64,000 nt of DNA from Lapidilactobacillus bayanensis (GTDB lineage Bacteria; Bacillota; Bacilli; Lactobacillales; Lactobacillaceae): positions 62,001 through 126,000 of the forward strand of contig NZ_RHOX01000003.1 of NCBI RefSeq assembly GCF_003946695.1, in the 5' to 3' direction. Positions 1 through 9,174 of the stretch are shown here, piece by piece (positions within the stretch are counted from its first letter, which is position 1; the number at the start of each line of letters is the position of its first letter). The notes beneath the pieces are model-generated. The model was not told the DNA's origin, did no database searches, and was given only the letters and a program-made list of their open reading frames with translations. The position numbers and the translations under genes are program-made.

Positions 1-595
1 CATCACATTTGTCGGTCAAAAGCCGAGTTTTAGCAAGATTAAGTGGTTGTGAGAAATTAAAGACAACATACATTTTAAATTCAGGATCTTCACAATCGCT
101 AAAATTAGAAATCCAACCACTGATTTCGTGTTCGGTTAGCGCTAAATCGAATTTACCAGGTAATTCAAACTGCACGCCTGAATTATTGCTTTCGGCATGG
201 TGGCTCGTAAGAATGGCGCCATAGGTTGAAGGAATTAATTGACTTTCAATATCATAGCGTAAGTCATGCAATTGCAATTGATTCGGGGCAAAAATTGCAG
301 TTGTATTATCAAAAGATCCGGCGGTTTCGCTGATTTTAGTATTTTGATTAAGGTTGATAGGTAAAATCTGTAAATGCTGAAAATCACCAATCCAAGGACT
401 AGGCTGATGCGTAAGTCTAAATCCTTCAAAGCGTCTTGAATCAGGGTCGAAGAACCAGCTACCACGACTACCATCATTTTGTACGGTGAAGTAGTTCAGG
501 CCAAATGGTATTCCAGTAAGCGGCAGCGTATTACCGTTAGAGAAACGAAATTCACTTTTTGTTCCTAAACGGGTATCAATATCATTAATATTCAT
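1..595 (-). CDS. GH92 alpha-mannosidase, N-terminal part (runs off the window)
   Basis: Reading leftward from ATG at 595, the frame stays open to the window edge (about 198 codons). The start follows an AGGAGT ribosome site at about 604-609. The translation carries the N-terminal beta-sandwich signature of glycoside hydrolase family 92: an early FSNGNTLPLTGIPFGLNYF stretch, then RGSWFFDP and the GFRLTHQPSPWIGDF stretch. GH92 enzymes are calcium-dependent exo-alpha-mannosidases, mostly alpha-1,2 or alpha-1,3, acting on N-glycan or yeast-mannan fragments. No signal peptide is visible, so a cytoplasmic enzyme is inferred. It lies 30 bp downstream of the regulator at 626-1702, so the two are probably co-transcribed, and it is divergent from GH125. 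The family call is firm; linkage specificity is unknown, and the catalytic domain is outside the window. Confidence 0.88.
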   Translation of the reverse strand, partial: MNINDIDTRLGTKSEFRFSNGNTLPLTGIPFGLNYFTVQNDGSRGSWFFDPDSRRFEGFRLTHQPSPWIGDFQHLQILPINLNQNTKISETAGSFDNTTAIFAPNQLQLHDLRYDIESQLIPSTYGAILTSHHAESNNSGVQFELPGKFDLALTEHEISGWISNFSDCEDPEFKMYVVFNFSQPLNLAKTRLLTDKCD

Positions 596-625
596 GAATA
601 AATGACTCCTTTTTAATCAGATTGA

Positions 626-1702
626 TTAATTTAGCGGGGACGATTGTACATTGACTGATTGACGTGATACTAATTCTACTGGCACAGTGGCCTTTTCGAT
701 CTTAGGTTCATAGGGATTGGTAATGCGCTGTTGTAATAGTTGGGCAGCTTGCCTACCGATATCAGTAAAGTTTTGTGCAATGGTTGACAACTGTGGTTTG
801 CTAGTAGCCGCCTTAGAAATATTATCAAAGCCAATGATAGAAATCTGATTGGGAATAGGAAAGTTGTTTTGTTTAAAATATTTCAATAAACGTATTGCTA
901 AGGTGTCGTTCTCACAAACAATGGCACTGAGTTGCTGCTGCTTAATATAGGGTAATAGCGCTGTAAAATTATTCTCTGTTAAGGTATATGCCGTTTGCGG
1001 AGTGGTGGCGCCAGTTAAATCGTGTTCTGCTAGTGCTTGTAGGTAGCCAAAGTAACGCTGCGCCACCGATGAATTTAATGCACGCGTTAATCCAGTTTGT
1101 GAGAGAAAGGCTATTTGGCGATGGCCCATCTGAACTAATGTATTCGTGGCTAGATAGCCACCCTGGACATTATCAGCAACCACTGATGGCACGGGTAAAC
1201 CTGGAGCAGTCTGATCAATTAGAACAAAGGGGAAGTGTTCAAATAAAATAGAATTGATTTTAGTGAGTTCATTTGCTAAATCTTGAGGATAAAAAATAAC
1301 ACCATCATATTGAGTGGTTATCTTGCTCATTTGGTCTAATGAAAAGCTTCTGTTTTCAATTACCGTTAATTCTTGCTGCTGCTGCCTTAGGACACTCTTT
1401 ATTCCAGTGAGGTAATCACCTAGTCCAGCTTCATCAAATGGAATAACAAGTAAAACTTGGTTGGTTCGTTGGTGGCGTTTAAATCCACTTCGAATAAAAG
1501 TACCACTACCTTGGCGTCGCTCCACTAGGCCAATGTTTGCTAATTCTTGAAGCGCACGTTTAGAGGTAATGCGACTAACGTGGTAAGTTTTGGCAAGTTC
1601 ATTTTCGGAGGGGAGTTGTTGATTAGCGACATATTTCCCCGACCAGATTTGCTTAGCTAGTGCTTCAAAGATTTTTAGATATTTATTCGCATTGGTGGTC
1701 AA
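626..1702 (-). CDS. GntR-type regulator with LacI-like sugar sensor domain
   Basis: A 358-residue transcription regulator. Residues ~7-73 form a GntR winged helix (SENELAKTYHVSRITSKRALQEL region ending in QGSGTF), and residues ~80-350 are a periplasmic-binding-protein-like sugar sensor (YDGVIFYP, FVLIDQT, PSVVADNV, ISIIGFDN). This is the AraR/GntR-LacI hybrid architecture. It sits between the GH92 and GH125 mannosidase genes, first in the minus-strand pair, so it is the likely local regulator responding to a mannose-derived ligand; this is inferred from position. It is distinct from the araR gene at 13 kb. TGATAT/ATATCA inverted repeats in the 222 bp divergent region are candidate operators. 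Confidence 0.85.
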   Translation of the reverse strand: MTTNANKYLKIFEALAKQIWSGKYVANQQLPSENELAKTYHVSRITSKRALQELANIGLVERRQGSGTFIRSGFKRHQRTNQVLLVIPFDEAGLGDYLTGIKSVLRQQQQELTVIENRSFSLDQMSKITTQYDGVIFYPQDLANELTKINSILFEHFPFVLIDQTAPGLPVPSVVADNVQGGYLATNTLVQMGHRQIAFLSQTGLTRALNSSVAQRYFGYLQALAEHDLTGATTPQTAYTLTENNFTALLPYIKQQQLSAIVCENDTLAIRLLKYFKQNNFPIPNQISIIGFDNISKAATSKPQLSTIAQNFTDIGRQAAQLLQQRITNPYEPKIEKATVPVELVSRQSVNVQSSPLN

Positions 1703-1799
1703 TCTATCGACTCCTTTACCGGTACTGCCATAAGTAGATCATTAATTCACGACAAATAATAACATGATGATTTATGATATTGATAAAAAGTTATCATTA

Positions 1800-1913
1800 A
1801 CTTGATATCTATTATTGTATATCATTTTTATGTAAAAACAATTCTTTTTTCAAAAAATAAGTGAAAATTATCCGCTTACATGATATACTTGGCTTGCAAA
1901 ATAATATATCAAG
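1800..1913. promoter_or_regulatory. Divergent promoter/operator region of the mannosidase locus
   Basis: Between the regulator and GH125 there is a TATACT -10 at 1884-1889 with a weak GTGAAA -35 17 bp upstream, directed at GH125. An inverted repeat TGATAT...ATATCA lies at about 1803-1824, and ATATCAAG recurs near 1906-1913, so the same half-site flanks the promoter. These are plausible GntR-family operators, inferred from symmetry only. Confidence 0.4.
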
Positions 1914-1924
1914 TGGTGAAGTGA

Positions 1925-3217
1925 ATGGCAGAATCATATGTAACATCGACGGTTCGCAAATTTGTTGAAAGGGTTAACGAACTTTGTGGAGATCAAGATA
2001 GAAACTTAGCAAAGATTTTTGATATTACGTATACAAATACGTTAGAAGAAACTTTAGAAGAGGATCAAAATAAAAATGTTTTTGTACTGACTGGTGATAT
2101 TCCTGCAATATGGCAGCGCGATTCTACTGCACAATTGCGTCCATATTTGATTATGGCTCAATCAGATCCGCGAATTGCTGATCTAATCTTGAAAGTAGTT
2201 AAACGCCAATTCTTTAATATGAATTTGGATCCTTACGCGAATGCTTTCAATATTTCGAGTAATGGTCATGGACATCAGTCTGATTGCACAGATATGGGGC
2301 CTTGGATCTGGGAGCGTAAATACGAATTGGATTCGTTATGTTACCCAGTTCAACTTGCCTATCTGCTATATAAAAATACCGGATTGACTGAGCAGTTTGA
2401 CGAAACGTTTATTAGTGCGACTAAGAAGTTATTAGATGTTATTGAAACAGAGCAACATCATCATGAAAAGTCGTCGTATCGATTTGCTCGAAAAGTAGAA
2501 GGATCTAAAGATATTTTAGAGAATGATGGGATTGGGAAACCGGTTGGCTATACAGGAATGAGTTGGTGTGGATTCCGGCCTAGTGATGATATTTGTCATT
2601 ATGGCTATTTGGTACCAGCCAATATGTTTGCGGTTGTCATTTTGCGTTATTTAACCGAAATTTTGACAACAATTTTGGAAGAACCCCAATTAGCAAGCCA
2701 AGCAGAAAAACTAGCAACTGAAATTCACGATGGTATTGAAAAATACGGTACGATGATTAACGATCAAGGTGAGAAGGTTTATGCCTACGAAGTTGATGGC
2801 CTAGGTCATCAACTGTTAATGGATGATAGTAATGTTCCTAGTTTACTAAGTGCACCGTATTTGAATTATTTAACAATGGCGGATCCAATCTATCTAGCAA
2901 CGCGTAATACTTTACTGAGCTCAAGCAATCCATTTTATTATGTAGGAACGCATGGTGTAGGTATAGGGAGCCCGCATACACCGGAGAATTATATTTGGCC
3001 AATTGCACTCTCCGTTCAAGGTTTGACGCAACCAGATCGACTTGAAAAATTACGATTACTAAAATTGTTAGCCAAGACGACGGCAGGTACCAACATGATG
3101 CATGAAAGTTTTGACGCTAATAATCCAGCTAATTACAGTCGTTCATGGTTTTCTTGGGCCAATATGATGTATTGCGAGTTATTGCTTGATTATCTTGGTA
3201 TGAAAGTGAAGAACTAA
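1925..3217 (+). CDS. GH125 exo-alpha-1,6-mannosidase
   Basis: A 430-residue cytoplasmic protein of the length usual for glycoside hydrolase family 125 (formerly DUF1237), metal-independent inverting exo-alpha-1,6-mannosidases. Seen in sequence: the AIWQRDSTAQLRPYL segment near residue 60, GMSWCGFRPSDD, and the late GTHGVGIGSPHTPENYIWP segment typical of this (alpha/alpha)6 barrel. The ATG at 1925 follows AGTGGTGAAG. It is followed 31 bp later by the ROK kinase, so the two form an operon. Together with the divergent GH92 enzyme it implies stepwise removal of alpha-linked mannose from imported oligosaccharides. The importer is not in the window. Confidence 0.9.
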   Translation: MAESYVTSTVRKFVERVNELCGDQDRNLAKIFDITYTNTLEETLEEDQNKNVFVLTGDIPAIWQRDSTAQLRPYLIMAQSDPRIADLILKVVKRQFFNMNLDPYANAFNISSNGHGHQSDCTDMGPWIWERKYELDSLCYPVQLAYLLYKNTGLTEQFDETFISATKKLLDVIETEQHHHEKSSYRFARKVEGSKDILENDGIGKPVGYTGMSWCGFRPSDDICHYGYLVPANMFAVVILRYLTEILTTILEEPQLASQAEKLATEIHDGIEKYGTMINDQGEKVYAYEVDGLGHQLLMDDSNVPSLLSAPYLNYLTMADPIYLATRNTLLSSSNPFYYVGTHGVGIGSPHTPENYIWPIALSVQGLTQPDRLEKLRLLKLLAKTTAGTNMMHESFDANNPANYSRSWFSWANMMYCELLLDYLGMKVKN

Positions 3218-3248
3218 GTTTAGTAAAAACCAAAGGAGAAAATAAAAT

Positions 3249-4118
3249 ATGACACATTTATTAGGTGGTATTGAAGCAGGCGGTACAAAATTTGTTTGTG
3301 CAGTTGGTGATGAGCAAGGTAATATTCAAGAACGGGTTAAGTTTCCCACCCGAACGCCTGCAGAAACGATGAAGGATGTTTTTGCCTTCTTTGATAAATA
3401 TCCGGTTGAAGCGATTGGAATTGGCTCGTTTGGTCCGATTGATATTAATCCAGATTCACCAACTTATGGTTATATTACCGACACTCCCAAACTTGCTTGG
3501 AAAAATTATAATTTCCTCGGTGCAATGAAAGCTCGCTACGACATTGCCTATGAATGGACAACGGATGTTAACGTGGCTGGGTATGGCGAATACAAGAAGG
3601 GTGCGGGTGTTGGTAAGGAAAATGTCCTTTACGTGACAGTTGGGACTGGCATTGGCGTGGGTTATATTTCTCACGGCGAACTTTATCGTGGCCGCAGTCA
3701 TCCTGAAGGCGGTCATATCTTGTTACAACGTGAGTTAGGCGATGATTTTGCAGGGGTCTGCCCATATCATGGTGCTTGTTTAGAGGGCCTTGCTGCTGGG
3801 CCGGCGGTTGAGAAGCGTGCTGGTAAGAAAGGTAATTTGTTATTACCAACAGATCACGCTTGGGAAACAGAAGCTTTTTATTTGGCACAAGCTTGCATGA
3901 CCTACACTTTGACATTCTCACCAGACGTTATTATTTTTGGCGGTGGTGTCATGAAACAAGCACAATTATTCCCGCTGGTCCGTACAAAGTTCCTAGAATT
4001 AATGCATGATTATGTCCGTATTCCGGATTTAGACAAATATATCGTCCACGTTGAATTAGGTGACGATGCCGGCATTACTGGCTGCTTGTTAGCAGCTGCA
4101 GATGTGTTGGGGAAGTAA
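3249..4118 (+). CDS. ROK-family fructokinase/mannokinase
   Basis: A 289-residue ROK sugar kinase. The ATP-binding motif GGIEAGGTKF begins at residue 6, and the ROK zinc-site signature is present (HPEGGHI, then CPYHGACLEGLAAGPA). This subgroup, often called ScrK, phosphorylates fructose and frequently mannose. Given the preceding GH125 and divergent GH92, conversion of released mannose to mannose-6-phosphate is the likely role; this is inference, and fructose remains possible. It has a good AAAGGAG site before the ATG and ends at a terminator hairpin. Confidence 0.88.
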   Translation: MTHLLGGIEAGGTKFVCAVGDEQGNIQERVKFPTRTPAETMKDVFAFFDKYPVEAIGIGSFGPIDINPDSPTYGYITDTPKLAWKNYNFLGAMKARYDIAYEWTTDVNVAGYGEYKKGAGVGKENVLYVTVGTGIGVGYISHGELYRGRSHPEGGHILLQRELGDDFAGVCPYHGACLEGLAAGPAVEKRAGKKGNLLLPTDHAWETEAFYLAQACMTYTLTFSPDVIIFGGGVMKQAQLFPLVRTKFLELMHDYVRIPDLDKYIVHVELGDDAGITGCLLAAADVLGK

Positions 4119-4135
4119 TTAAAATAATCTTTTTG

Positions 4136-4180
4136 AAGAGAATAGTTGTGATGAATCATTTTATTATGACTATTCTTTTT
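4136..4180 (+). terminator. Rho-independent terminator after the GH125-ROK operon
   Basis: The stem AAGAGAATAGT...ACTATTCTTTTT closes on an AT-rich loop and ends in a run of T. It separates the ROK kinase from the GH31 gene. Confidence 0.7.
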
Positions 4181-4300
4181 GTTGTTTTATACAGATGCAA
4201 CTGATTAAAGCAACAGTAGCTGAGCATGAATTTTTAAAAAAAACTAGAAGGATAGTTAGTTGATTGCATTCTAAATAGTTTCAGTGAGGAGATGTTCCAA

Positions 4301-6592
4301 TTGAATCATGTCAACATGTATGAGCAAGAGCACCAGACGGTAAAGATCAATACTATTAAAGGAAATCTTTGGTTAACAGCATTAACACCAGAAATTATTC
4401 ATATTCAAGATGACGCGGCGCACGCTACTAACTCTTATGCAGTTGAAGGCAACAAACAAGAAGTAGTTCCACTTACTGTAGCGGTTCAAGATGGCAAAGT
4501 TGAGATAACGACTCCCAAACTGCGAATTGAAATTGATCAGGATGGTTATTTAGATATCTTTAATGAACACGATCAAGTTGTATTAGCAGATTACCGTGGT
4601 CAGCGGGAAAAAACGGTTGTGCAGTTTAGTGAAGAACAACAGGAGCTACTTAAAGCAGAAGGCCACGTTGTTGTTAAGCAATCCACGGCGTCTAAACTAG
4701 AGGTTGTGAAGGTATTAAATACTAACGATCATTTTTATGGTTTAGGTGATAAAACCGGATTTTTGGATAAACGTGGCTATACTTATGATAATTGGAATAC
4801 AGATGAACCTAATCAGGGAGAAGAGGTCACGAAGCTTTATAAAAGCATTCCTTTTCTAATTGGGACTAATGGTATTACGACTTATGGATTATTTTTTGAC
4901 AATAGTTTTGCTAGTCATTTTGATTTGGGTAAAGAAAGCACTAAATATTTCTACTATACAGTTGCTGGCGGCGGTCTAGATTACTATTTTATGCTTGGTT
5001 CTAATGTAGCTGATGTGGTGACGAATTATACGTACCTAACTGGTCGCACGCCACTGCCACAAAAGTGGGCGTTAGGTTATCATCAATCTAGATACAGCTA
5101 CAAAACGGAACAGGACGTTTATCAGGTCACCCAGAAATTACGTGAACTGCAACTTCCTTGCGATACAGTCCATTTGGACATTGATTATATGGATGGCTAT
5201 CGCGTCTTCACTGTTGACAAAAATCGTTTTCCTGATATGAAGAGACTTTTAGCAGATTTGAAAACTAATCATTTCAAAGTTGTCACGATTATTGATCCCG
5301 GTGTGAAAAAAGATGATCAATATCATATTTATTGTGAAGGTGTCAAAGCACAACTTTTTGCGACCAATCCTGATCGTTCTGTTTATACCAATAGCGTTTG
5401 GCCGGGTGTTTCAGTTTATCCAGATTTTGGGCAAGCAAAAACGCGGCAATGGTGGGCTTGCAATCAAAAGTTTCTAACAGATTTAGGGGTTAGTGGTGTT
5501 TGGAATGATATGAATGAACCGGCCTCCTTTAATGGTCCAATTCCAGATGAAACTGTATTTTTTGACGAGAATCAGCCAACAACGATTCAAAAGATGCATA
5601 ATCTTTACGGACATAATATGGCTCGAGCAACTTATGCTGGTTTTAAAAAACAAACTGGCAACCGGCCCTTTGTTATTACTCGGGCCGCTTATGCAGGTAC
5701 ACAAAAATACAGTACGGTATGGACAGGCGACAATCGTAGTTCATGGGCGGCGTTGCAAATGATGATTCCACAACTTTGTAATTTGGGATTGAGCGGTTTT
5801 AGTTTTGCTGGAACTGATATTGGCGGATTTCTGGGGGATACCAATCCAGAATTATTGACGCGTTGGATTGAGGCGGGTATTTTTAGTCCGCTGTTGCGTA
5901 ATCATAGTTGCGCTGGAACTAGAATGCAGGAACCGTGGCAATTTGGTGAGCCAACGTTAGCAATTTATCGCAAATATTTACAATTACGTTATCAGTTGAT
6001 CGATTATTTATATGATTTATTTGCTCAAGGTGAATCAGATGGGTTACCAATTATGCGCCCATTAGTCACTCATTATGGTACTGATCCAGAAGTTTTGAAT
6101 CTAAATGATGAGTTTTTGGTTGGGTCAGATTTATTAGTTGCACCTGTTGTCGCCCCTGGTGTGACGAAACGGATGGTCTATCTACCCGAAGGTTCTTGGT
6201 ACGATTACTGGACAGGATATTCATACGCTGGACAGGCGTATTATTTGGTAGATGCGCCTTTGGACCAATTACCATTATTTGTTAAAGATGGTGCGATTAT
6301 CCCACTACGACCAGTTACCGAGTATATCGACGTCCAAGCAGAAAACATGATTACATTTAAACTATGGGGTGAGCAGGGAACTTATCATCATTACCAAGAT
6401 AATGGGGCAGATTTTGCTTATCAAAACGGCGAGTATAACCTGTATGAAATTAAGATGACTGCGAATAATGATGCTATTCGATTGATGCATCATGGCTATC
6501 AACCAGTCTATCGACAGATCAATCTTCAACGTGGTGATCTAGTAATTTCATTTTATTTTGATGCGACGGTTCAAACTTATAAGACTAAATAA
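4301..6592 (+). CDS. GH31 alpha-glucosidase
   Basis: A GH31 (beta/alpha)8-barrel retaining alpha-glycosidase of about 763 residues. The nucleophile aspartate lies in GVWNDMNEPASF, near residue 403, and a second catalytic region is TVWTGDNRSSW. The N-terminal galactose-mutarotase-like sandwich and C-terminal beta domains are present, and there is no signal peptide, so it is cytosolic. Start choice: an ATG at 4292 directly abuts the GAGGAG ribosome site (4286-4291) and cannot be used well, whereas the in-frame TTG at 4301 has correct 9-base spacing and is chosen. The substrate is probably an alpha-glucoside such as maltose, isomaltose or nigerose type. It could also trim glucose caps from N-glycans given its neighbours, which is speculative. 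Confidence 0.88.
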   Translation: MNHVNMYEQEHQTVKINTIKGNLWLTALTPEIIHIQDDAAHATNSYAVEGNKQEVVPLTVAVQDGKVEITTPKLRIEIDQDGYLDIFNEHDQVVLADYRGQREKTVVQFSEEQQELLKAEGHVVVKQSTASKLEVVKVLNTNDHFYGLGDKTGFLDKRGYTYDNWNTDEPNQGEEVTKLYKSIPFLIGTNGITTYGLFFDNSFASHFDLGKESTKYFYYTVAGGGLDYYFMLGSNVADVVTNYTYLTGRTPLPQKWALGYHQSRYSYKTEQDVYQVTQKLRELQLPCDTVHLDIDYMDGYRVFTVDKNRFPDMKRLLADLKTNHFKVVTIIDPGVKKDDQYHIYCEGVKAQLFATNPDRSVYTNSVWPGVSVYPDFGQAKTRQWWACNQKFLTDLGVSGVWNDMNEPASFNGPIPDETVFFDENQPTTIQKMHNLYGHNMARATYAGFKKQTGNRPFVITRAAYAGTQKYSTVWTGDNRSSWAALQMMIPQLCNLGLSGFSFAGTDIGGFLGDTNPELLTRWIEAGIFSPLLRNHSCAGTRMQEPWQFGEPTLAIYRKYLQLRYQLIDYLYDLFAQGESDGLPIMRPLVTHYGTDPEVLNLNDEFLVGSDLLVAPVVAPGVTKRMVYLPEGSWYDYWTGYSYAGQAYYLVDAPLDQLPLFVKDGAIIPLRPVTEYIDVQAENMITFKLWGEQGTYHHYQDNGADFAYQNGEYNLYEIKMTANNDAIRLMHHGYQPVYRQINLQRGDLVISFYFDATVQTYKTK

Positions 6593-6606
6593 TATTATCG
6601 AGTTAG

Positions 6607-6656
6607 AAATGGCAGGTAACCTTATTATTTTATAGATAAGGTGACTTGTCATTTTT
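6607..6656 (+). terminator. Terminator after GH31
   Basis: Paired arms ATGGCAGGT-ACCTTAT and ATAAGGT-ACTTGTCAT are followed by TTTTT. The rest of the 305 bp gap before the GH88 gene is AT-rich and contains no recognisable gene; it must hold the GH88 promoter. Confidence 0.65.
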
Positions 6657-6897
6657 AAATTAAGCTTTTGATTTGGTGTTGCGTTGTTTTAAAAAGAATT
6701 AGCATGCCTTTGTTATGGTTCAATGCTCATTTTAAATAATAGTGAAAAATTTAGACTTAGTTTTCTAGTGACATTTCACTCACGATCACATTGCTGCTCT
6801 TAATTGTCATTGATAATCAATGTAAGGGTTCTCTTTTTAGAAGGGATTAGCTTATAATGTTAATTATGAGTTTAAATTACTAGGAGGAACTTTTTTA

Positions 6898-8028
6898 ATG
6901 CAAATTCAAAACCAGGAATGGGCACAATCAACGTTAACACGAATAGAGGCCAAAATGGCGCGGGTCGTTGCGCGTAATCGTCACATCATTCCTTACACAA
7001 CGGATCAGGCAGGTCACTTCCAAGACATGGATGTTCAGAATCCTTATTGGTGGACGAATGGCTTTTGGGGTGGGATCTTGTGGCAACTTTATCATTTAAC
7101 CAATGATCAGTTGTACCGTGAGGAAGCAATTGAAGTTGAAGAAAAATTAGATCGAAATCTACAGCGTTCGGAATGTTTGGATCACGATAATGGCTTTAAA
7201 TGGGGGTTGACTGCTGTTGCACATTATCGAATTTTACGCGATCAAGCCGCGAAGAATCGTGGTATGTTAGCAGCTGAAAACTTGGCCGGCCGCTTCAATT
7301 TAAATGGTCGTTATTTGCGGGCGTGGAATGATTTGCCTGACCAAAATCGTAGTGGAATTGTCATTATTGATTGTATGATGAATCTGCCACTTTTGTATTG
7401 GGCGAGTGAAGAAACACAGGATCCACGTTTTAAACAAGTTGCTGTTGCGCATGCTAAAACGGCGCAGGCACATATTGTGCGTCCTGATGGTTCTGTTAAG
7501 CACATCATTGAATTCGATCCAGTCAGCGGTGAGTATTTGCGATCAGATGGTGGACAAGGCTATGGTCACGGTTCTTCATGGACGCGGGGACAAGCTTGGG
7601 GCATTTATGGCTTTACATTAAGTTATGAGGCGACGAAAGACGAAAGCTTTTTAAATACTGCTCGCCAAATTGCACAATACTTTATTGCTAATACACCTGC
7701 TGATCATTTGATTCCAATTGACTTTCGCATGCCCAAGGAACCCTGGTGGGAAGATGATACTGCAGCGGCCATTGCAGCTAGTGGCCTGATCGAATTAGCT
7801 AAGCACGTAGCAGAGGCCGACGCTGCGATTTATTTAAATGCAGCTGTTGCGTTATTAAAGACGCTTGTTGAGCAACGCTGTAACTGGGATCAGGAAACCG
7901 ATAATTTATTGACGAAGTGTTCGGCTTCGTATTTTGAAGATCAGCATGAATATCCGATTATTTATGGCGATTATTTCTTCATCGAAGCCTTAACGAAATT
8001 AGCCGGGCAGGATATTAATTTATGGTGA
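6898..8028 (+). CDS. ugl: GH88 unsaturated glucuronyl hydrolase
   Basis: A 376-residue cytoplasmic enzyme of the GH88 type, which removes the unsaturated uronic acid from the non-reducing end of lyase-generated oligosaccharides by vinyl-ether hydration. Features seen: NPYWWTNGFWGGILW near residue 46, the LDHDNGFKWG segment containing the first catalytic aspartate, IIDCMMNLPLLYWA with the second, and HGSSWTRGQAWGIYGF. Length and motifs match the family. It is preceded by AGGAGG at about 6882-6887 and followed 88 bp later by a KDG-type kinase, which fits further processing of the released 4-deoxy-5-keto-uronate. GH105 is the nearest alternative. No polysaccharide lyase, KduI, KduD or KDPG aldolase is visible nearby. 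Confidence 0.85.
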   Translation: MQIQNQEWAQSTLTRIEAKMARVVARNRHIIPYTTDQAGHFQDMDVQNPYWWTNGFWGGILWQLYHLTNDQLYREEAIEVEEKLDRNLQRSECLDHDNGFKWGLTAVAHYRILRDQAAKNRGMLAAENLAGRFNLNGRYLRAWNDLPDQNRSGIVIIDCMMNLPLLYWASEETQDPRFKQVAVAHAKTAQAHIVRPDGSVKHIIEFDPVSGEYLRSDGGQGYGHGSSWTRGQAWGIYGFTLSYEATKDESFLNTARQIAQYFIANTPADHLIPIDFRMPKEPWWEDDTAAAIAASGLIELAKHVAEADAAIYLNAAVALLKTLVEQRCNWDQETDNLLTKCSASYFEDQHEYPIIYGDYFFIEALTKLAGQDINLW

Positions 8029-8116
8029 TTTTTTCTTGATCAAGAGAGTATCTATTTTAAAATTTGGGCTTAAATGATTTAAAATAAAACTATCAAACGA
8101 AATCTGGGAGGTTATC

Positions 8117-9070
8117 ATGAAAAAGTTTGTCACAATTGGGGAGCCACTAGTTGTTTATGCAGCTGATGATGTTGATGTGCCGTTGACTGCGGCCACTCAT
8201 TTTACAAGATTTCCTGCTGGTGCAGAGTTAAACGTAACGATTGGCTTGACGAAGCAAGGTTTTGATACGGTCTATATTTCTGCGTTAGGTGCGGATTCGA
8301 ATGGTCATTTCTTGCGAGCGGCAATAAAAAAATTAGGAATTTCGACAACTCATCTTGCTGAGAATGCTCAAGCGCGAACCGGAATTTACTTCAAAGAGCG
8401 AGTTTCTAAAGGTGATCCCGCGATTGAATATGCACGGGTCAATTCGGCCGCGAGTCAATTACAATTGGCTGATATACCTGCAATTGATTTTAAAGACGTT
8501 GGTGTCTTGCATTTAACCGGTATTGCTGCCGCAATTTCTAAGCAAATGTTCAAAAATGTTGAACAGTTAATTCTTGAGGCTCATCAAGCTGGAACGTTGG
8601 TAACTTTTGATCCTAATATTCGCCCAGCTTTGTGGTCATCACGAGAAGAAATGATCGGAAGTTTAAATCATTTAGCTGCGCAATGTGACGTGATTCTGCC
8701 CGGTTTAGGTGAAGGTGAGATTTTAACTGGTCATCAAGATGCAGGTGAAATTGCTGATTTCTATTTAAATTTAGCGACGCCTAAATTAGTTGTCGTGAAA
8801 AGCGGTAGTACTGGTGCTTATGCTAAAAATGATCACAATGAAATTTATCAAATTGGTGCCTACCATGTTGAACAAGTTGTCGATACTGTTGGGGCAGGCG
8901 ATGGATTCGCCGCGGGCTTCATTTCTGGTATTCTTTCTGAACAATCTTTAGAAGTTTGTTTAAAACGGGCTAACGCGGTTGGTGCGTTAGCTGTTCAAAG
9001 TGAAGGCGATAATAGCGGCTATCCTAATCAGGCCGAGTTAGCTAAATTTCTTGAAGAAAACGAAGTATAG
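8117..9070 (+). CDS. kdgK: PfkB-family 2-dehydro-3-deoxygluconokinase
   Basis: A 317-residue ribokinase/PfkB kinase. It carries the KdgK-like N-terminus TIGEPLVVYAADD, a PAGAELNVTIGL glycine-rich sugar-binding stretch, and the DTVGAGDGFAAGF catalytic/ATP motif with the aspartate base near residue 257. It would phosphorylate 2-keto-3-deoxygluconate made from unsaturated uronates, matching the upstream GH88 gene. It has a clear GGGAGG ribosome site. A fructokinase or other sugar-acid kinase is possible, but the context favours KDG. A strong terminator follows. Confidence 0.82.
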   Translation: MKKFVTIGEPLVVYAADDVDVPLTAATHFTRFPAGAELNVTIGLTKQGFDTVYISALGADSNGHFLRAAIKKLGISTTHLAENAQARTGIYFKERVSKGDPAIEYARVNSAASQLQLADIPAIDFKDVGVLHLTGIAAAISKQMFKNVEQLILEAHQAGTLVTFDPNIRPALWSSREEMIGSLNHLAAQCDVILPGLGEGEILTGHQDAGEIADFYLNLATPKLVVVKSGSTGAYAKNDHNEIYQIGAYHVEQVVDTVGAGDGFAAGFISGILSEQSLEVCLKRANAVGALAVQSEGDNSGYPNQAELAKFLEENEV

Positions 9071-9118
9071 AAAATTGTGAGTGAGACAAAAATGGTTTTT
9101 GTCTGATAGCCACGTCAA

Positions 9119-9158
9119 AAAAATGGAGCTGGGATTTTTGTCCAGCTTCATTTTTTTG
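9119..9158 (+). terminator. Terminator after kdgK
   Basis: The stem AAATGGAGCTGG/CCAGCTTCATTT, with loop near GATTTTTGT, ends in TTTTTTT. It marks the boundary between the gene and the repeat array that follows. Confidence 0.8.
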
Positions 9159-9174
9159 TGTTGAAATGTGCCCC

